Shown here piece after piece: positions 27,496 through 34,828 of a stretch of DNA of 64,000 nucleotides. The DNA comes from Jiangella mangrovi (GTDB lineage Bacteria > Actinomycetota > Actinomycetes > Jiangellales > Jiangellaceae): contig NZ_JACHMM010000001.1 of assembly GCF_014204975.1 (NCBI RefSeq), positions 1,116,001 to 1,180,000 of the forward strand. The letters run 5' to 3'. The translations under genes and the position numbers were made by a program. The notes below the pieces were generated by a model. It saw only the letters and a list, made by a program, of their open reading frames with translations. It was not told where the DNA came from and did no database searches. Position 1 is the first letter of the stretch. Each line of letters begins with the position of its first letter.

Positions 27496-28742
27496 GCGAG
27501 GCGGCCGACGCGGTCGCCGATGCGGTCGCCGACGCGCACCGCCGGGGCTGGGCGAGGGTCTTGGCCACGGTGGTGCGCGTCACCCGCGACCTCGACGCGG
27601 CCGAGGACGCCGTCCAGGAGGCGTTCGCCCTGGCGGTCGAGCGCTGGCCGGTGCGGGGCGTACCCGAGGACACGACGGCCTGGCTGACGACGGTCGCCCG
27701 GAACCGGGCCCTGGACGCGATGCGGCGGGAGCGGACGATGGCCCGCAAGCTGCCGCTGCTCATCGTGCCCGGCGAGGGTGAGCCGGACGCCGTCGCCGAT
27801 GCCATGGACGACGAGCGGCTGCGGCTGGTCTTCACCTGCTGTCACCCGGCGCTGGCGCTGCCGGCCCGGGTCGCGTTGACGCTGCGCCTGGTCTGCGGCG
27901 TGCCGACGCCGGACGTCGCCCGGCTCTTCCTGGTGCCGCCGCCGACCATGGCGGCCCGGCTGACCCGGGCGAAGAAGAAGGTCCAGGCCGCCGGCATCCC
28001 GTACCGCGTGCCGTCGGCGCACGAGCTGCCCGACCGGCTGCCCGCGGCGCTCGCCGTCGTGTCGCTGCTGCTGACCGAGGGCCACACGGCGTCGCGCGGC
28101 GAGTCGCTGCGGCGCCCGGAGCTGGTGCGGACGGCGACGGAGCTGGCCGAGGTGCTGGCCGAGGTGATGCCGGACGAGGCGGAGGTGCTGGGACTGCTGG
28201 CAACGGTGCGGCTGGCGGCGGCCCGGGGCACGGCGCGGCTGGACTCCGAGGTCGACCTGGTGCCGCTGTCGGCGCAGGACCGGTCCCGCTGGGACCGGGC
28301 GCTGATCGACGACGGGTGCGCGCTGGCCGCGCGCGCGATGCGGCGGTCGTCGCCGGGACGGGCCGGCCCGTACGCGCTGCACGCGGCCATCGCGGCCGTG
28401 CACTCCGAGGCGCCGTCGTACGAGGCGACCGACTGGGCGCAGGTCGTCGCGCTGTACGACCTGCTGCTGACGGTGGCGCCGTCGCCCGTGACGGCGCTAG
28501 CCCGGGCGGCCGCGTGGTCGCACGTGGCCGGGCCGGACGCGGCCCTCGACTCGGTGGCGGCACTGGCCGCCGACCCACGGCTGGACGGGTACTACGGTGT
28601 GCCGGCGGTCCGGGCCGACCTGTTGCGGCAGCTGGGCCGGTATGCGGAGGCGGCGGCCTCCTATGCGGAGGCCGCCGCCTCGACCGGCAACGACGTGGAG
28701 CGGTCCTACCTGCTGGCTCAGGCCGCCGAACTGGCGCCGTAG
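27477..28742 (+). CDS. ECF42-type RNA polymerase sigma factor with C-terminal extension
   Basis: About 421 residues. The N-terminal third has sigma2 ([21 protein letters not shown], then [18 protein letters not shown]) and sigma4 ([43 protein letters not shown]). The rest is the DUF6596/TPR-like extension of ECF42 factors, ending in repeats [15 protein letters not shown]. No anti-sigma factor is nearby, as usual for this group. The start is uncertain: GTG 27477 overlaps the DGPF gene, and CTG 27492 would fall at its stop codon. The 3' end overlaps the L31 gene by 25 bp. Confidence 0.85.
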   Translation: MGDRPLSEAADAVADAVADAHRRGWARVLATVVRVTRDLDAAEDAVQEAFALAVERWPVRGVPEDTTAWLTTVARNRALDAMRRERTMARKLPLLIVPGEGEPDAVADAMDDERLRLVFTCCHPALALPARVALTLRLVCGVPTPDVARLFLVPPPTMAARLTRAKKKVQAAGIPYRVPSAHELPDRLPAALAVVSLLLTEGHTASRGESLRRPELVRTATELAEVLAEVMPDEAEVLGLLATVRLAAARGTARLDSEVDLVPLSAQDRSRWDRALIDDGCALAARAMRRSSPGRAGPYALHAAIAAVHSEAPSYEATDWAQVVALYDLLLTVAPSPVTALARAAAWSHVAGPDAALDSVAALAADPRLDGYYGVPAVRADLLRQLGRYAEAAASYAEAAASTGNDVERSYLLAQAAELAP

Positions 28743-28972
28743 CGCCGGCGGAACTTCTCGACCTGGCCCGCGGAGTCCAGGACCCGCGCCTTGCCCGTGT
28801 AGAACGGGTGGCTGGCGGACGAGATCTGCACGTCGACGACGGGGTAGGTGTTCCCGTCCTCCCACGCGACGGTCTGCTCGGTGCGCGCGGTCGAGCGGGT
28901 CAGGAACGCGAGGCCCGCCTCGGCGTCGCGGTAGACCACCGGCCGGTACTCGGGGTGGATGTTCTTCTTCAC
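28718..28972 (-). CDS. rpmE2: 50S ribosomal protein L31 type B (zinc-free paralogue)
   Basis: An 84-residue protein starting [19 protein letters not shown] and containing [11 protein letters not shown] and a C-terminal FRRRYG, all hallmarks of L31 type B. It has no cysteines, so it is the zinc-independent form that replaces zinc-binding L31 under zinc limitation in many bacteria. The start has GAAGGAG upstream. A Fur/Zur-like box (28986-29000) lies directly behind the Shine-Dalgarno sequence, in keeping with known Zur control of such paralogues in actinobacteria. Confidence 0.92.
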   Translation of the reverse strand: MKKNIHPEYRPVVYRDAEAGLAFLTRSTARTEQTVAWEDGNTYPVVDVQISSASHPFYTGKARVLDSAGQVEKFRRRYGASSAA

Positions 28973-28985
28973 GACGACCTCCTTC

Positions 28986-29000
28986 TGAATGTCGTTCTCA
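28986..29000. promoter_or_regulatory. Candidate Zur box upstream of rpmE2
   Basis: TGAATGTCGTTCTCA (plus strand), a 7-1-7 type site whose outer TGA/TCA ends and several inner positions agree with the actinobacterial Zur pattern TGAAAATGATTTTCA (10-11 of 15, depending on strand). It begins 14 bp upstream of the L31-B start codon, where bound repressor would block transcription. Inferred from sequence only. Confidence 0.45.
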
Positions 29001-29060
29001 ACAACGCGGCGGCTGTGCGCGGCATTCCCGCCGCCGTGTCGCGGCCGGTAAACTCGTGGC

Positions 29061-29267
29061 GTGCCGACCTACGAGTTCCGCTGCCGCGCCTGCGGCTCGA
29101 CCTTCGACGTCGTGCGGCCCATGGCCGACGCGAGCGCCCCGGCACCGTGCCCGGCCGGGCACGACGACACCGTCAAGCTGCTCACCACCGTGGGACTGGC
29201 CGGTCGCTCCGGCGCCGCCCCGGCCGGTGGCGGCGGGTGCTGTGGCGGCGGCTGCGGCTGCGGCTGA
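29061..29267 (+). CDS. FmdB family zinc ribbon protein
   Basis: A 68-residue protein starting [17 protein letters not shown], the standard opening of FmdB-type zinc ribbons. The first zinc knuckle is CRAC; the second is CPAGH, where a His replaces the usual last Cys. The C-terminus is Gly- and Cys-rich (GGGCCGGGCGCG), which may bind additional metal. It lies between two genes that carry candidate Zur boxes. FmdB proteins are often called regulatory proteins, but the function is not proven. Confidence 0.87.
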   Translation: MPTYEFRCRACGSTFDVVRPMADASAPAPCPAGHDDTVKLLTTVGLAGRSGAAPAGGGGCCGGGCGCG

Positions 29268-29329
29268 CCCCGTCGATTCTTGCGTTGGCCGCAATAATCG
29301 CTTCCGCGCCGGCCCGGGGCGTGCTTGAC

Positions 29330-29344
29330 TGAGACTGATTCTCA
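29330..29344. promoter_or_regulatory. Candidate Zur/Fur-family box upstream of the methyltransferase
   Basis: TGAGACTGATTCTCA, a 7-1-7 inverted repeat with 6 of 7 matching arm positions and 12 of 15 agreement with the Zur pattern TGAAAATGATTTTCA. It lies 26 bp upstream of the methyltransferase ATG and abuts a -35-like TTGACT at 29325, so a bound repressor would cover the promoter. Confidence 0.55.
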
Positions 29345-29370
29345 GGCAAGGGCGTTGAGGGGGCCGCGCC

Positions 29371-30246
29371 ATGAACCATCAGACCATCGTCATCAACTGG
29401 GCCGAAGAGGCCGAACGACTCTGCGCCGCCGTCACCGACGACGCCGCCTGGTACGCATCCGTCGCCCGCGAGCTGGCTCGGCCGGGCGACCGGCTCGCCG
29501 TCGACATCGGCTGCGGCGGCGCCGGCATGGCCGTCGCGCTGGGGGCCGCGCTGCCGCCCGCGGCGTTCGTCGTCGGGGTCGACGGCGACGGCGACGTCCT
29601 CGACGCGGCGCGCCGGCGCATCACCGAGACCGGCATCGACGACGGCCACATCCGGCTGCTCCTCGCCGACCTCGACACCGACCTCAACGTCCTGCCCGCG
29701 GTGGCCCGCGGTGCGGACATCATCTGGGCGTCGTCGTCCATCCACCACCTCGCCGACCAGCAGGCCGCCATCGACGCGCTCGCGGCCCTGCTGGCGCCGG
29801 GCGGCCGGCTGGCGCTGGCCGAAGGCGGCCTGCCCGCCCGGCACCTCCCCTGGGACGTCGGCGTCGGCGAGCCGGGACTCGAGGTGCGGCTGGCGGCCGC
29901 CGAGGACCGCTGGTTCGCGCGCATGCGGGCCAGCGTGCCGGGCAACGTGGCGATGCCGTACGGCTGGTCCACCGCCCTGCGCCGCGCCGGCCTCGTCGAG
30001 GTCGGCACCCGGACGTTCACGTTCGAGCGCCCGGTCCCGCTGAGCGAGGCCGACCTCGCCTCGGTGCTGCACAGCCTCCGTCACCGCGTCGACCGCGCGT
30101 ACACCGACGGCGAGCTGCGACCGGCCGACAAGGCGGCCTGGGACCGGCTCCTCGACCCCGCCGACGACGCCTGGCTCGCCCACCGCGACGACGTCTACTC
30201 GCTCAGCGCCCGCAGCGTCCACCTCGGCCACCGCGCGACCGCCTAG
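29371..30246 (+). CDS. Class I SAM-dependent methyltransferase
   Basis: A 291-residue Rossmann methyltransferase. Motif I is LAVDIGCGGAGMAVAL near residues 45-60, the acidic end of strand 2 is VVGVDGDGDVLDAA, motif II-like is LLLADLDTD, and the post-motif is IIWASSSIHHLADQQ. The Shine-Dalgarno sequence is GAGGGG. Upstream is a strong Fur/Zur-family box, so expression probably rises when zinc (or another metal) is scarce. The methyl acceptor is unknown; a role in a zincophore or in metal-stress modification is possible but speculative. Confidence 0.85.
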   Translation: MNHQTIVINWAEEAERLCAAVTDDAAWYASVARELARPGDRLAVDIGCGGAGMAVALGAALPPAAFVVGVDGDGDVLDAARRRITETGIDDGHIRLLLADLDTDLNVLPAVARGADIIWASSSIHHLADQQAAIDALAALLAPGGRLALAEGGLPARHLPWDVGVGEPGLEVRLAAAEDRWFARMRASVPGNVAMPYGWSTALRRAGLVEVGTRTFTFERPVPLSEADLASVLHSLRHRVDRAYTDGELRPADKAAWDRLLDPADDAWLAHRDDVYSLSARSVHLGHRATA

Positions 30247-30274
30247 CGCCGGCCCCGCCGGTCGCCGTCGCTGC

Positions 30275-30353
30275 TTGCCAGTCGTTGCGGGTTGCCTGTC
30301 GTTGCGAGTTGCCTGTCGTTGCGGGTTGCCAGTCGTTACGGGTTGCCTGTCGG
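30275..30353. repeat. Tandem 17-bp repeat, four and a half copies
   Basis: Units at 30275-30291, 30292-30308, 30309-30325 and 30326-30342, with a partial fifth to 30353. The consensus is TTGCC(A/T)GTCGTTGCGGG. Units differ at one or two positions. The repeat lies just after the methyltransferase stop codon in a 483-bp gap without genes. The period is too short and there are no spacers, so it is not a CRISPR array. Confidence 0.85.
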
Positions 30354-30357
30354 CGGT

Positions 30358-30410
30358 TGTCGGTGCCCGCCCGTAGGGTGGGCCCCCTCCCAACCGGGCG
30401 GGGACCAGAC
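30358..30410 (-). repeat. REP-like 53-bp palindromic element, copy 1
   Basis: Minus-strand copy of a 53-bp element that also occurs at 58480 and 58787. It begins GTCTGGTCCCCGCCC and ends GCGGGCACCGACA. Inside are the inverted arms CCCGCCCG/CGGGCGGG and an inner palindromic GGGTGCCCACCC (here with one substitution), so it can form a long cruciform or hairpin. It is intergenic like the other copies. Confidence 0.75.
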
Positions 30411-30440
30411 CTACCGCCAACCAGTCTCGCCGGCCGAATT

Positions 30441-30493
30441 CCGTGATCATCAAGAATTCGGGTCGTGATGGCAGCCCAAATCTTTGATGATCA
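30441..30493. repeat. Inverted repeat TGATCATCAA / TTGATGATCA
   Basis: TGATCATCAA near 30442 and its exact complement TTGATGATCA at 30484-30493 flank about 32 bp. This is AT-rich against the background. The right copy is also the left end of the next palindromic element. Confidence 0.5.
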
Positions 30494-30545
30494 TGGAGAA
30501 CGTCGGCTCCACAGCGCCCCAGAAGCCGACCTTCCCCATGATCAA
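30484..30545. repeat. Imperfect palindromic element (23-25-bp arms)
   Basis: Arms at 30484-30508 and 30523-30545 are imperfect inverted copies (ATCATGGAGAACGTCGGCT against AAGCCGACCTTCCCCATGAT) around a 14-nt loop. It lies in the gap upstream of hsp20 and could be a dispersed repeat or a transcript hairpin. No gene reads through it. Confidence 0.5.
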
Positions 30546-30583
30546 CAGTGAGTGGCCGGCGGAACTGGACCACGCGCGAACCG

Positions 30584-30611
30584 CCCCCTCCCGACCGGGC
30601 GCGGACCAGAC
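30584..30611 (-). repeat. Truncated REP-like element
   Basis: A 28-bp piece matching the first half of the 53-bp element (GTCTGGTCCGCGCCCGG, then TCGGGAGGGGG on the minus strand). It lacks the second arm. It lies 174 bp from the full copy at 30358. Confidence 0.5.
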
Positions 30612-30654
30612 CCGCGCCGGACCTGCGGCGGATCGCCCACGGCGAACGGCGGGA

Positions 30655-30675
30655 ATTGAGCGTAGGCGACTCAAG
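30655..30675. promoter_or_regulatory. HAIR element (HspR-binding inverted repeat) upstream of hsp20
   Basis: ATTGAGC-N7-ACTCAAG, 12 of 14 arm positions matching the HAIR consensus CTTGAGT-N7-ACTCAAG. It ends 54 bp upstream of the hsp20 ATG. HspR represses heat-shock genes through this element in Streptomyces and mycobacteria, so hsp20 here is probably HspR-controlled. Confidence 0.75.
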
Positions 30676-30729
30676 TTATGCGTGTCAGACCTGGTGATCC
30701 CAGGTACTCGATCACGAAGGAGAGTCGCC

Positions 30730-31155
30730 ATGAGCACCACACTCGTACCGTTCGCCGACGTCGACCGGCTGTTCCGCAGCTTCTGGGACGCGCCCGTCAC
30801 CGCCGGCACCGCCAAGGGCTTCGCCCCCGCCGCCGACCTCGCTCGTGAGGGCGACGACCTGGTGGCCCGCTTCGACCTCCCGGGCCTGGAGCCGGAGAAG
30901 GACGTCACCGTCGAGGTCGAGGGGCGCAAGCTGGTCGTCCACGGCGAGCGCCAGGACACCCGCGAGGAGAACGGCTCCGGCCGCCGGGTCCGCGAGGTCC
31001 GCTACGGCAGCTTCCGCCGCACGGTCGCCCTGCCGGTCGCGGTCGACCCGGGCGCCGTCAGCGCGAGCTACGACGCCGGCGTCCTGAGCGTCACCGTGGC
31101 GGGCGTCTACGCGGGCACCTCGCCCACCCGCATCGAGGTGCAGCGCGCCGCCTGA
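30730..31155 (+). CDS. Hsp20/alpha-crystallin family small heat-shock protein
   Basis: A 141-residue ATP-independent holdase chaperone. The alpha-crystallin domain spans about residues 38-130 with ADLAREGDDLVARFDLPGLE, VTVEVEGRKLVVHGER, REVRYGSFRRTVALP and the beta-9 pattern AGVLSVTVAG. The N-terminal arm is short. The start has GGAG upstream. A HAIR box lies in its promoter region and a strong terminator follows, so the gene appears monocistronic and heat-shock regulated. Confidence 0.93.
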   Translation: MSTTLVPFADVDRLFRSFWDAPVTAGTAKGFAPAADLAREGDDLVARFDLPGLEPEKDVTVEVEGRKLVVHGERQDTREENGSGRRVREVRYGSFRRTVALPVAVDPGAVSASYDAGVLSVTVAGVYAGTSPTRIEVQRAA

Positions 31156-31169
31156 CCCGCGGCAGAACA

Positions 31170-31207
31170 AACGGCCGGGGCGGTCCACACGGACCGCCCC
31201 GGCCGTT
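31170..31207. terminator. Strong bidirectional hairpin terminator after hsp20
   Basis: A perfect 17-bp stem: AACGGCCGGGGCGGTCC at 31170-31186 and its complement at 31191-31207, with loop ACAC. It sits between the convergent hsp20 and lipoprotein genes. There is no long U-tract, as is usual in actinobacteria. Confidence 0.85.
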
Positions 31208-31231
31208 CGCTGTCCCCGGGTCCCGTCGGGG

Positions 31232-31744
31232 TCAGCTGGATGGCTCGATGCCGACCACGGTGTCGACGCGGAACGGCGTGCCCTGCTGGCACGTGGTCAT
31301 GAGGGTGTCGTCGACGGTGCCGGTGATCTGGACCTCGCGGCCGGACGCGATGAGCGTCTGGTCGCCGCCGATCAGCAGATAGCCGTCGAGCAGCCAGCAG
31401 CCGGACTCGACGCCCGCCTCGGGGAAGCCGGTCAGCTCGGTGGGGCCGGGCAGCGTGGTGGGCTGGGGCACGGGGTCCTCGGTGCCCGACGGGTCCGGCT
31501 GCGGCTCGCCGCCGGGGCCGGTGGGGTCGGCGGACGGACCGCCGGTGGGGTCGAGGCCGGGATCGGTGGGGCCGTCGGTCGGGGCGCCGGGGTCGTCGGT
31601 GGGCAGTCCCGGTGAGGAGCTGGGCCCGCCGGTCGGTGTCACCTCCGCCGTCGGATCGTCGCCGCCCGTCGCCGGGACGTCGCTGCCGCAGGCCGCGAGC
31701 AGCAGGGCCGCCGCCGCGGCGACGGTCGTGAACAGCCGATCCAT
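31232..31744 (-). CDS. Putative lipoprotein, hypothetical
   Basis: A 170-residue protein. A lipoprotein signal peptide (MDRLFTTVAAAAALLLAACGS) has a clear lipobox LLAAC with lipidated Cys at about residue 19. A Pro/Gly/Thr/Asp-rich linker (about 20-100) precedes a C-terminal domain with two cysteines (GCWLLDGYLLIGGDQ and LMTTCQQGTPF). The fold is unknown to me. It is anchored to the outer face of the membrane. ATG 31744 is chosen because the signal peptide begins there. Confidence 0.78.
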   Translation of the reverse strand: MDRLFTTVAAAAALLLAACGSDVPATGGDDPTAEVTPTGGPSSSPGLPTDDPGAPTDGPTDPGLDPTGGPSADPTGPGGEPQPDPSGTEDPVPQPTTLPGPTELTGFPEAGVESGCWLLDGYLLIGGDQTLIASGREVQITGTVDDTLMTTCQQGTPFRVDTVVGIEPSS

Positions 31745-31814
31745 CCTCACGATGATCAGACGTCCGACGCCGCGCCCCGGTTCCGGACGCCGCCAGGCCA
31801 CTAAGCTGTGACGG

Positions 31815-32321
31815 GTGATCTGGACCGTCGCCACCGACTTCGGCCCCCTCGTCGTGCGCGAGCAGATCGAGCCCGACGACGAGCCCGGCATCCTCGAGCT
31901 CTTCGCCGCCTGCGACGACTGGTTCGAGGCGGTCACCGGCGGGCCGTCGGGCCACGGCGACGTGCAGAGCCTGTTCTACTCGCTGCCCGAGGGCCGCTCG
32001 TTCGAGGACAAGCGGCTCTACACCGTCCGCGACGGCGAGAAGATCGTCGGTCTGGTCGACGCCGTGCTCGGGTACCCGCATCGCACCGCCGTCGCCGTCG
32101 GTCAGTTCCTCGTCGCGCCGTCGCACCGGGGCCGCGGCGCCGGCACCGCCGTCGCCGGCGTACTCATCGCCGAGGCGCGCGCGGCCGGCCTCGAGCAGGT
32201 CACCGCGACGGCGCACGACGCCTGGCCGGCGGGGCAAGCGTTCCTGCGCACGCTCGGCTTCACCGTCGGCCCCGACGGTGAACCACCGGCCCGCCGGGCG
32301 ACGCTCGCCCTCGGCGGCTGA
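31815..32321 (+). CDS. GNAT family N-acetyltransferase
   Basis: A 168-residue acetyltransferase. The acetyl-CoA binding motif A is VGQFLVAPSHRGRGAGTAV near residues 96-114 (Q/RxxGxG/A type). Then come the helix LIAEARAAGLEQVTATA and the C-terminal FLRTLGFTVG. GTG start at 31815. It is divergent from the lipoprotein gene. The acceptor is unknown. Confidence 0.85.
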   Translation: MIWTVATDFGPLVVREQIEPDDEPGILELFAACDDWFEAVTGGPSGHGDVQSLFYSLPEGRSFEDKRLYTVRDGEKIVGLVDAVLGYPHRTAVAVGQFLVAPSHRGRGAGTAVAGVLIAEARAAGLEQVTATAHDAWPAGQAFLRTLGFTVGPDGEPPARRATLALGG

Positions 32322-32373
32322 ACCCTCCACCCGCCTTCCAGGCTCGGGCCGACGGTTCGTAGCCTGGACGGCC

Positions 32374-32736
32374 ATGAACTGGTTGCCCTCCCGCCGGCAC
32401 ACGACCCGCGCACGTCAGGAGCTGGCGTCACTCACCGCGCGGATCGGCATGGAGACGATGTCGCAGTGGGCGCCGGGCCTGCTCGCCGAGGTCGACCAGC
32501 ACGCCGCCGCCGTCCGCGACATCCTCGTCCTCGGCAACGCCGGCCTGGGCCCGGCAGAGCTGGCCGACTACGCGCGCGGCATCGAGGACGTCGCCCGGGA
32601 CCACGGACGGGACAACGTGCGGCGGCCCGGCGGCGGCCACGACTGGGTCTGGCTGCGACTGGCCGGCGTCTGCATGCTGGCCACGGCCGACGGCGCCATG
32701 GCCAGCATCGCGGACGGTGACGCGGCGCTCTCCTGA
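32374..32736 (+). CDS. Hypothetical protein
   Basis: A 120-residue protein with no family I can name with confidence. It is mostly helical, Ala- and Asp-rich, with HDWVWLRLAGVCMLATADG at about residues 89-107 as the most distinctive segment. It follows the GNAT gene by 52 bp on the same strand and is convergent with the channel-like pseudogene. No signal peptide is seen. Confidence 0.6.
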   Translation: MNWLPSRRHTTRARQELASLTARIGMETMSQWAPGLLAEVDQHAAAVRDILVLGNAGLGPAELADYARGIEDVARDHGRDNVRRPGGGHDWVWLRLAGVCMLATADGAMASIADGDAALS

Positions 32737-32755
32737 GCCCGCGCCGTCACCGGCC

Positions 32756-33579
32756 CTACGGGTGCTCCTCCTGCGGCGAGGTCGAGTACGGACCCACCGC
32801 GTCGGCCCTCGTCGCCGACGGCAGGTCGCCCGGCCGCCCCGACGGCTGGACGCCCGCCGGCGTCTCGTGCGCACGTAGCGCGTCCTCACGACCGCGCTGG
32901 TAGGCCTCGCTGCGGGTCCGCGCCTCGGGCATCTCGCGTTCCGCTCGGCTCAGCCACCGTTCCCAGCGCTGCTCCATGGGCCGCAGCATCCCGCCGCCGA
33001 CGCCGACGATGATCACACCGGCGACGGTGGCCAGCACGGCGATCAGCACCGGGGTGGTGACGGTCGTCGCCACACCGATCTGGTTCAGCGCCGCGATCAC
33101 ACCGAGGGCGATGACGAAGACCTGCACGATCGGGCGACCAGACGGCCGTAGCTCAGTCCGCTCAGCGCGCCGCCGACGAGGTCGCCGAGTGCACTGGCCA
33201 CCGCCGTGGCGACCACGACGATCACCACCGCGACGATCGCCTGCGGCAGCCAGGCCACGATGTCGGAGAGCAGGTCGCTCACCGGATTGGGCCCGAAGAC
33301 GCCGAAGGCCATCTGCAGGGCGAGCAGCAGCACCGCGTAGTAGACCAGGGTCGCGATCAGGCCGCTGGCGTCGTACTTCGACTGCGCCAGGGCCCGCCGG
33401 ACGCCGCCGCGCTCCACCGCACGGTCGAAGCCCACCCGCTCGAGGATCACGTCGACCAGCTTGCGCAGCGCCTTCGCCACGAGCCAGCCGATCAGCAGGA
33501 TCGCCAGGAACGCCACGAACCTCGGCAACCAGGTGATCACGGCGTCGAGCGCGTTGTTCCAGGACTGTTCGATGTCCAT
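32756..33579 (-). pseudogene. Conserved TM-helix (MscS-like) membrane protein, frameshifted
   Basis: The first frame (from the ATG at 33579) encodes about 150 residues with three hydrophobic helices (LPRFVAFLAILLIGWLVAK, IATLVYYAVLLLALQMAF, AIVAVVIVVVATAVASAL), the layout of the conserved TM-helix family related to small mechanosensitive channels. After GRLVAR near 33131 the coding moves to another frame, which continues IVQVFVIALGVIAALNQIG, then a fifth helix and a charged tail, to the stop at 32756. One missing base near CCCGATCG explains the change. Both halves together give a normal-length protein, so this is a recent lesion or a sequencing error. Confidence 0.75.
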
Positions 33580-33704
33580 CCGGGCTCACATCCTTCCGGG
33601 CCGGGCCTGCCCGCCGCCGCTCGGCGGCCGCACCCGTGCCCTCCGGCATGCTGCGCCGATACCCCGGCGATGCGATCCCAACCGGCCCGGACCGGACGGC
33701 CGCG

Positions 33705-34181
33705 CTAGAGCCGCAACGCCCGCGGCGGCGACGCCAGCAGCTCAGCGTCGTCCCAGTCCATGCCGGGGACGTCGACGTAGAGCTCGATCTCGTTGCCGTC
33801 GGGGTCGGCGATGTAGAGGCTGTGCGTCACCACGTGGTCGGTGGCGCCGAGCACCGTCGCACCGGCCTCCTGCAGCGTGCGCAGCGCCTCGCGCAGCTCG
33901 TCGTCGGACGTGCCGATCTTCAGGCCGAAGTGGTACATCCCGACCCGGCGGCCGGCCGGCAGGGCGGCGGCGTCCGGGCCGACCTCGATGAGCAGCAGCT
34001 CGTGGTGGGTGCGGCCGGACGGCGCGTTGAACATCGCGAACGGCGCCGGCAGCGCGCCGGACCCGTCGCCGCCGGGCTTGGGCAGCACCTGCCGCCAGCC
34101 CAGGACGTCGCGGTAGAACGCCACCGAGCGCTGGATGTCGCGCACATAGAGCACGACGTGCCCGAGTTCCTTGACCTCCAT
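33705..34181 (-). CDS. VOC family protein
   Basis: A 158-residue vicinal-oxygen-chelate protein starting LGHVVLYVRDIQRSVAFYRD and ending SLYIADPDGNEIELYVD. Metal-ligand candidates are the His in LGHVVL, the His in MYHFGLK and the Glu in EIELY, the usual 2-His-1-Glu set of extradiol dioxygenases and glyoxalases. It is divergent from a MarR regulator at 34262 with a palindromic operator between them, so it is probably the regulated target, perhaps for an aromatic or electrophilic compound. Confidence 0.85.
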   Translation of the reverse strand: MEVKELGHVVLYVRDIQRSVAFYRDVLGWRQVLPKPGGDGSGALPAPFAMFNAPSGRTHHELLLIEVGPDAAALPAGRRVGMYHFGLKIGTSDDELREALRTLQEAGATVLGATDHVVTHSLYIADPDGNEIELYVDVPGMDWDDAELLASPPRALRL

Positions 34182-34238
34182 GACAACCCCTCTCCGCCTA
34201 CGCCGGGCACATCCCCTCGTCCGCGCCCGACGCAGAAA

Positions 34239-34252
34239 GTTGAACTCTCAAC
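34239..34252. promoter_or_regulatory. Palindrome GTTGA-N4-TCAAC, candidate MarR operator
   Basis: Perfect 5-bp arms around ACTC/4 nt, 9 bp upstream of the MarR start and about 58 bp upstream of the VOC start. TTGA-N-TCAA palindromes are typical MarR-family sites. The position would allow control of both divergent genes. Confidence 0.55.
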
Positions 34253-34261
34253 CATCATCGT

Positions 34262-34744
34262 ATGCTGGATGACGTGAAGGCAACACGGTGGCTGAGTGAC
34301 GATGAACAGAAGGTGTGGCGGCACTACCTGCTGGCGAACCAGCTGCTGTGGGCGTCGCTGGACCGCCAGCTGCAGCGTGACGCCGGCATGCCGCACGCGT
34401 ACTACATCATCCTCGCGATGCTCTCCGAGGCGCCCAACCGCGAGCTGACCATGTCGCAGCTGGCCAAGATGGTCAGCTCGTCCCCCAGCCGGCTGTCGCA
34501 CGCCGTCGCCAAGCTCGAGCAGGCCGGCTGGGTGCGCCGCCGCAAGCACGACACCGACGGCCGCACCACGCTCGCCTCGCTCACCGACGACGGGTTCGCC
34601 GTGCTGGCCGCGGCCGCGCCCGGCCACGTCGAGGAGGTCCGCGGCATCCTCTTCGACCCGCTCACGCCCGAGCAGGTGGAGCAGCTCGGCGACATCGTCT
34701 CGGCGATCGTCGCGGCGCAGGACGGCCGGGCTCCGCACCTGTGA
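34262..34744 (+). CDS. MarR family transcriptional regulator
   Basis: A 160-residue winged-helix dimeric regulator. Core: AYYIILAMLSEAPNRELTMSQ followed by LAKMVSSSPSRLSHAVAKLE (recognition helix) and the wing WVRRRKHDTDGRTTLASLTDDG, with the conserved Asp and Arg of the wing. ATG at 34262. A GTTGA/TCAAC palindrome overlaps its promoter, so autoregulation and control of the divergent VOC gene are likely. Confidence 0.9.
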   Translation: MLDDVKATRWLSDDEQKVWRHYLLANQLLWASLDRQLQRDAGMPHAYYIILAMLSEAPNRELTMSQLAKMVSSSPSRLSHAVAKLEQAGWVRRRKHDTDGRTTLASLTDDGFAVLAAAAPGHVEEVRGILFDPLTPEQVEQLGDIVSAIVAAQDGRAPHL

Positions 34745-34828
34745 CAATGCTGCTGCGCAACGGCGGCAGCAGCCTGCCGGCGACGCCCCCGGACCACGCC
34801 GACACGACGCGAGAGAGGGCCTGAGACC

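Noticed and set aside
25722..27500. Long plus-strand frame leading into the ECF sigma gene
   Set aside because: The part upstream of 27477 is the antisense of the flavoprotein reductase and overlaps the DGPF gene; only the C-terminal part has sigma-factor motifs.
30275..30353. CRISPR array
   Set aside because: The 17-bp units are directly adjacent with no spacers, and there are no cas genes.
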